A stretch of DNA of 64,000 nucleotides from Ornithodoros turicata (taxonomy: Eukaryota > Arthropoda > Arachnida > Ixodida > Argasidae). The DNA lies in the NCBI RefSeq assembly GCF_037126465.1, contig NC_088203.1:57945581-58009580 (forward strand), read 5' to 3'. Shown here one piece after another: positions 58,023-64,000 of this stretch. The number at the start of each line of letters is the position of its first letter. The stretch's first letter is position 1. The notes under the pieces are model-generated. The model was not told the origin of the DNA, searched no databases, and saw nothing but the letters and a program-made list of their open reading frames with translations. The position numbers and the translations under genes are program-made.

Positions 58023-58914
58023 CTTCGTAAAGTTGAATAGTGTTCTATCACGGAAAATGGGTCTGTTTGTTTTTGTTTGTTTGTTTGTTAGATTTTGTTG
58101 GGTGCTCGATATATTGATGAAGTAAGCAGTGCTTAATCTTGCAGTTATGGGTATTTGAGCAGAAATGTTGGTGTCTGAGTCTGGAGTAGAGATTCCAATA
58201 AAGCACCCCTCCTTGTGCATTCCTGAGTTGCTGTGTGCGCGCGCGTGTGTGCTTTTTTCCTGGTTTGTGACGTCATCATGGCATGTTGGGGCTTGTTTAG
58301 CAGTGTTACAATTTTACCCGCCGCTAGTATCTTATCTTTTGTTAGCCGTAGCGAAGTTTGGTGACCCTGCGATTATTCCTGAGGTCTTAAGCCTCATCGC
58401 TTAAGTAAATTTGTGTACCCTTGTCCTGTGGTTTCTTTATGTAGGGACAATGCGACTGTATGTAGCATTATGCAATAATTATCTGATAGCAGAAACGGGT
58501 GTTTTGTCAGTTGATGGTAGTTTGTTAGCATGTGTTTAATTTTTGAAGTCATAGCTATTTTGCTATTCGAGTAGAAATGCTGGTATCTGAGGGTTTGACA
58601 CTGAGGGTAGAAATTCCTGTCTGAGATGAATCTGCATTTCACTGCAATTTGTTTCATTGAAGTACTATTATTGAAATTCCACAGCCACTGAACAAAGAGG
58701 GATGGTTGTGTGCCTGCTCATGAAAGCAACTTGCATATCGGAATAACATGTGATGAGAGCGAACTTTGCGTTCAGGTGCAGCAATGGTGTAGGCGGACGG
58801 AGCATTACGTGAAGCCAAGGGCAAGCTGCGACCTTGAACATGCAGAGCAGGTTATTTTTAGGCTATGACGACTCCCCGCACCCGTGCATGTTGGGACATG
58901 CAGGGAGGTCGTTG

Positions 58915-58955
58915 CTATATAAATGGGGAGGATGTGTGAAGAGGCAGCAGTCTTC
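58915..58955 (+). promoter_or_regulatory. core promoter of the right Pol B gene
   Basis: TATATAAA at 58916-58923 and GCAGTC at about 58947-58952, as in the left arm. Confidence 0.55.
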
Positions 58956-58991
58956 GCATCGCTTCAGGAGTGTGCGGAGTTCGCTTCAAGA

Positions 58992-59053
58992 GTAAGTATT
59001 TTTCATCCACGCTCTGTGGTGCACGTTTTCTTGGTGTTTCTTCTTTTTTTCAG
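58992..59053 (+). other. 5' intron of the right Pol B gene (62 bp)
   Basis: Donor AAGA|GTAAGTATT and acceptor TTTCAG|TG, same length and phase as the left copy. The A|TG junction that makes the start codon is kept. Confidence 0.65.
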
Positions 59054-62000
59054 TGCCTAGATGCGTGTTCTGCTTTATTGATCCTCATGATATAGGGGAT
59101 GATGAGCCATTGGAAGAGAATTCACCATCTTCTCCAGACATTTCACCTGGCACATTGCATGCTCACGTCGAGCGATCACATCCCTATGTGGACATTTCCT
59201 TCCTGCCTTTCTTTCAAACTGATAGCGCATTTCGAGGTATCGTCAAAGCGTTTGTGCTATTGGCATCTGTTCACGATCAGGGAGTAGAGGACTTGCGACA
59301 ATATTTAATGAACCACCTCCACAATATAATTGCTATTTTGCGAGCGCAAAGGATACCCTTTAGGTTTTGCATTTGTTCTGAGGTTCTAATGATGAAAGAA
59401 AATCGAGGGGATATAACCACACACATAGCTCATTTTATGGTGCTTGCTCGCGAAGTCCACAGCGACTGAGCTATCGCAAATACTTTGATGGACGTGATTC
59501 AGGAGTCTACCAGGCGCATTGAAAATTACCAGTGCGAGGGTAGTGGGTTTGTATCCACTGACTAGAATTTTGTGAATCCGGAGAAAATTTTGTAGAATTT
59601 ACTAAAATACAGTACATGCAGCAGTACAACTACGTCGTTGCATTGGACACGGAGAGCGTACTCGCACCCAGTGGTGTTGGCATGCAACGTCACATTACCT
59701 CTAGCTTCTGTGCCGTGCTTGTGCGCACCCACGACTCAAAGGTGATGCGCATCAGGACGCACCATGGGGAAGATGCTGCGAGGCAGTGCGTGAGAGCATT
59801 GATGGAAATGCGGGATGAGATGATCGCCCTGAACGCTTGCCCCACCGCAATGGTGCTGAATGATGAGCAATGCGCTGAGCACAGAGCTGCTACCCACTGT
59901 GCGTACTGTAAACAGGAGTTTACCGAAGATCTACCCGTGTTCGGCATCATGACCATTCAAAGCATTGTAGCGCGGGCGAGACAAATTATATCGCGACATT
60001 GTGTAACCCCTGTAACGTCGCGTGCACGACGAGGGAAAAATTGCCGATTATGGGACACAATTTGTCCGGGCTGCTGCGGGAATTTCACATTCTTGGATGG
60101 AAGCGACCTCCCTTCATTGTGGCCAGCTCCATGGAAAAAATTCGTTCATTCGAAATTGGCACCTTCCTGTTTAGAGATACCATGCAATATCTAAATTCGT
60201 CGCTGGGGGAGCTCGTGGAAACCGTCAAATCCAGGGGGGGTGCAGAGGCATTCCAATGTTTGAAGCAGGCATTTGGAAACGACTACGAAATTTTACTTCG
60301 TAAAGGTGTATTCCCGTACAGCCATGTCATTTCTTTCGCGGTGTACGATGAATTGGCCTTGCCAGAAAAATCCTCCTTTCGAAACGATCTCACGGGGGAG
60401 GATATAAGTGAGGAGGACTACCAGTATGCGTTGCTCGTATTTGAACATTTTGGATGCTCAAATTTGAGAGATTATAATGCACTGTACTTGAAAACGGAAG
60501 CCCTATTACATGCGGACATGATGCAGCACTTCCGACGTTTGTGCTACAGGGCACGCAGATTGGAATTGCTTCATTGTGTTTCTCTGGCATCCTATTCGTG
60601 GCAATGCGCTCTAAATTACACACAGGCAAAATTTGAGTTAATCATCAACGAGGACATGTACAGAACCATCGAATCGGGCGTTAGAGGCGGACTCTGTCAG
60701 GCGAGCAGACGTCATTTACGTGCCAACAACCCTCTGTGTAGTGGCTATGATCCCGATAAAGAGGAGGTGTATATATCATACACAGATTGCAACAATCTTT
60801 ACGGATTCAGTATGGTAAAGCATCTCCCCGTTGGTAATTTCGAAAGGGTCGAGGATTTTAGCTCCGTGGATTTTATGCGTCACCCCACTGATTCAGACGT
60901 TGGCTACGTGTATGTATGTGACTTGGAGTATCCAAAATCTATCCACGCACTGACACGGTACTTTCCCCTGGCTCCTGAGAAGATGGTCGTCCCGAAGAAT
61001 TGGCTCTCACCATTCCAGTGAGGGCTTCTCGAAGAATTAATGTATCAGCCAGCTAACAGAGGTCGAGTACGTCGTTCATTACGCGCTGCTCGCACTCTAT
61101 TGTAGATTGGGTATGAGAGTGACAAAAATTCACAGAATTCTAAAATTTCGCCATGCACCATTCCTGCGTCCCTACATTGAGGACAATGTTGCCAGACGCG
61201 TTGCCTCGAGCACAACGTTCAAAAAAAATTTCTATAAACTCTCAAATAATGCGGTATTCGGGAGAACGCTTTTAAATAAATTTAACATGCGGGACATTCG
61301 AGTAGCCTTCGATGAGGAGACGGCGAGTCCCTCGGGAGTCGGGCGGAATGCGTGAGGATGGAAATTTTGTCCCCGGATTGTGTCATGTACAAAATGCGCA
61401 AAAGAAAAGTGCGATGCGATTTCCCGCTCCAGATTGGGTTGACGATTTTGCAACTGAGTAAATTAACTATGTACTCATTCTACTACGAAACCCTCTTGAG
61501 TAAGCTCACTTGTCCAGTGATTACCTGTTACTTTGACACGGATTCTCTGATCCTCGGCCTATTCTGCATGGACTACGAAGATCAGTTACGAGCGATCGCC
61601 GACGACCACTTAGATTTGTCTTGCTTTGATCGGGATCATCCACTGTGCAGTGAAAAAAATCGTGGAAGACTTGGGGCATTCAAAAGCGAAACTGGTAGTG
61701 TGCCTATCGAAGAAGTAATATGCTTAAAAGCTAAAATGTACTCCATCAAACTAGCTGAAGAAAATCAAATTGCAAGAGCTAAAGGGGTAGAGAAAAATAT
61801 TGTACGCAAGCACCTCCTCTATGAAACATACTACGATACCTTGTTCAATCACACGAGCGTATCAAATGAGCAAGTGTCAATAGTTGGAAAGAAACAGTGC
61901 ATGTGCACCATCAGAAACGTCAAAAGAAGTCCGATGGCATATGACGACAAGTGATACCTCTGCAATGACATCGAATCCTACCCTTACTGTGAATATGGTA

Positions 62001-62060
62001 AGTTTAAATGGATGATGTAAAAGTGAAGCTCATAACGTTCTTTTTTCGCTCCAGAATATG
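59054..62060 (+). pseudogene. protein-primed-type DNA polymerase B, right copy (broken)
   Basis: Same domain order as the left copy: Exo I DTE (59640), the CAYC/HHDH block, LTGEDISEEDYQYA (60400), motif A DCNNLYGFS (60790, uninterrupted here), motif B NNAVFGRTL (61250) and motif C CYFDTDSLILG (61530). Breaks not found in the left copy: GGA to TGA at 59467-59469; a 529-bp out-of-frame deletion at 59562 that removes the Cys/His finger; CGA to TGA at 61019-61021; a 29-bp deletion at 61063; a one-base loss near 61330; CGA to TGA at 61952-61954. The shared frameshift near 59940 and the absent Exo II Asp are also present. It cannot encode a polymerase. Family: Polinton/Maverick or related virus-like element. 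No capsid, protease, ATPase or integrase is visible in the arm. Confidence 0.85.
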
Positions 62061-62263
62061 TGCAGGAAGAGAACTGATACTTCTGCGACATGCTGTTCTA
62101 GCGTGCGGTCTGGGACTGAGCCGTGGATGGAGAAGGACGAACGCCTGAGTGATCCACATGGTACTTATGCGAAAAACGCCATGGATGCGGGCAGAAATGT
62201 CCAGTGTGCCTGGAAGTGCCCCAGAGAGAACTACAATCTCTCTGAGAATGCCATGATGTGTTT

Positions 62264-62269
62264 AATAAA
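62264..62269 (+). terminator. poly(A) signal of the right Pol B gene
   Basis: AATAAA, mirror of 51152-51157. Confidence 0.55.
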
Positions 62270-62329
62270 TGCTGAAAACTATTTCCCATGTTTTTCTATG
62301 TCCCTACTGTTCCGAAGGATTGTCTTGGC

Positions 62330-64000
62330 TTAACTAGAAAGCATCCCAAGCCAATATGCAATTTGGGGGGCCTGTGAGCTGGCCCAGAAATGAGTGGAAT
62401 TGACCCACAAGCGGTTGTCTATGCTGTGGTTGAAATTATGAAGCAATATGCAGTTGAAAGCGTGTGACCGAGTAACTAGAGAGTGGAAATGACAAATGAG
62501 TCTATTGAGCATGTATGAGAGGCAGCCAATAGGCCAATCACTAGGTTTTAGAAATGAAGGGAAGTGACCACCCCCAGACCAATAGACAGGTGAGCGTTTT
62601 GGAAGCCTATGAGCTGACTTAGAATTGAATAGATCATTTTGGTGTCTACGAGCGAGTGAGCAGATGTTGTGGCAATGAAGGGTAGCCAATCACATAGAAA
62701 TTAGATGGATCACCATGAAGGGGTTCAGCCTGGATCGGTCAATCAGCGTGAAGGGGTGAAGCTGTGACCAACCAACCAGAGGACTTAGGAGTGGCTTGAC
62801 CTGGATTAGACTTGGGCGGTGAATTAAAAATTCCTAGAACTGGATTAGAAAAAAGAGCGATTTGGAAGCCTATGAGCTGACTTAGAATTGAATAGAATAG
62901 ATAATTTTGGTGTCTATGAACGAGTGAGCAAATGTGGCAATGAAGGGCAGCCAATCACATAGAAATTAGATGGATCACCATGAAGGAGTGGAGCCTGGAT
63001 TAGACCTGGCTTGACCTGGATTAGAAATGGGTGGTGGATTAGAAATTCCTAGAACTGGATTAGAAAAAAGTGGCTGTTGTGGGGCTCGAATCTATACTAC
63101 TCATATTCCTGGTTAAAATACACGGTAGCGCATACAGTGGATACCATTTCTCATTCTAACACATCAAGGTGCCGTCCGTATGCAAACAACCGGTTTACAC
63201 AATACTTTACGATCAAAACGAATTCCAGGTGCTCCACAGAAATCGAATCACTGCCGCCTGTGATTCACCAACGCCGCATCTCTTGATCGACACGGTCGGG
63301 CAATGAATGAGGAAACTGTAAGGAGTGCTGCCGTTAAGCACCGCTTGAAGAACATCGTTTTAAAATACTGGTTCTCATAAAGGCTTACATCAATGAGAAT
63401 GAACCGTCAGATGACTTGAAACTGGTAATCGCCAACAAAACAAGATGAAATGAGACGCTCACTCCGTCATGTTTACCGTCCACCCAGCCAGCCGCAACCA
63501 CGCAACGTCGCCGTTTGGTGGCGCGTCGTACCACCTCTTTCCGCAGGAGAAAAAAATGGTGAATGGTTGTGACAGCTTATGTAGTGACTGTAACTCTCAC
63601 GGAATACTGGTAGCTGCTCGTATAAAGAGTGTCGCATTTTGACGTAGCGTCACACGGACATAAGTCTAATTGGCTGTTTTCCGTGAAACAATTTCTGCGA
63701 GACAATGAGAAAACTCATCTGACGCACCGTTTTGCGGATGACACTTCATGCGTTTACCAATTTCAAACTACACAAAAAGGCCATAGAACTTTCTCAATTG
63801 AAAAGTTGATGTGGGATGTCGCAAGAACTTCAATTGTGCACTTAATGTGAAAACACATTAGGCATTGAATTTCTGTTGCGTATCTGATGAGTCGTTAGGA
63901 ACACTTTAGAGCCAAACCAGAAATTCAATACCTATTTTCATGAGGGGATCCCGACGAAGCGGATAACGTGCAACACGCGCTGCTATGAAGACGATGGTGC
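62330..64000. other. right arm, region beyond Pol B
   Basis: Mirror of 49421-51090: internal direct repeats at 62340-63060 and the small conserved frames at 63077-63286 and 63629-63850. No gene recognised. Confidence 0.5.

Larger units (their letters stand above)
57368..64000 (+). repeat. right arm of the giant inverted repeat (runs off the window)
   Basis: Mirror of 49421-56626. Relative to the left arm it lacks 529 bp (junction at 59562/59563) and 29 bp (at about 61063). It also lacks the 92-bp insertion and has about 100 extra bp at 57921-58022. The arm is still paired at the last base of the window, so the full length is unknown. Confidence 0.95.

Noticed and set aside
49421..64000. Palindrome as a pure assembly artefact
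   Set aside because: The arms differ by many substitutions, several arm-specific indels and a unique spacer. A haplotype misjoin remains possible and is listed as a test.

Overview
The window looks like nuclear DNA of an arthropod, most likely a chelicerate such as a tick. The evidence is spliced genes with short introns, TA-flanked foldback elements, LINE 3' tails ending in AATAAAG(TTG)n, a Penelope-like retroelement, CACTA- and PIF/Harbinger-like transposase relics, a Pol-B-bearing element and a short (CCTAA)n run. The species cannot be fixed from sequence alone. Most of the window is repetitive, and most reading frames longer than 60 codons are not genes.

Region 1 (about 0.4-15 kb) is a small multigene cluster. 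A two-exon cassette (exon A of 315 nt, exon B, joined by a phase-1 intron) occurs in three near-identical direct units with a 2.7-kb period. A truncated unit lies before them, and an inverted, broken unit and a diverged minus-strand paralog lie at 0.4-3.5 kb. The encoded pattern suggests a secreted lipid-binding-like fold (BPI/JHBP/mite group 7), but this is tentative and no signal-peptide exon was found. Each direct unit also carries a foldback element and a repeat with a hammerhead-ribozyme-like core.

Region 2 (15-40 kb) is repeat-rich: a satellite of about 300-bp units (16.2-19.1 kb), a 212-bp TA-flanked MITE, a DDE transposase fragment, short tandem arrays and a cluster of related repeats at 28.3-32.7 kb. 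One repeat of that cluster is split by a 5'-truncated Penelope-like element that keeps its RT catalytic motif, GIY-YIG domain and a hammerhead-like 3' motif.

Region 3 (40-48.6 kb) holds a broken CACTA-type transposase, a degenerate non-LTR retrotransposon split by a 770-bp insertion, an 877-bp full-length foldback element and an SGNH-hydrolase-like relic.

Region 4 (49.4-64 kb) is the most striking part. It is a giant imperfect palindrome with arms of about 7 kb and a 0.74-kb spacer. Each arm carries a type-B DNA polymerase gene of the Polinton/virus-like (DNA_pol_B_2) class, transcribed away from the centre. Promoter, 5' intron, 3' intron and poly(A) signal are kept in both arms. Each arm has its own disabling mutations, both share one older frameshift, and both lack the usual Exo II aspartate.
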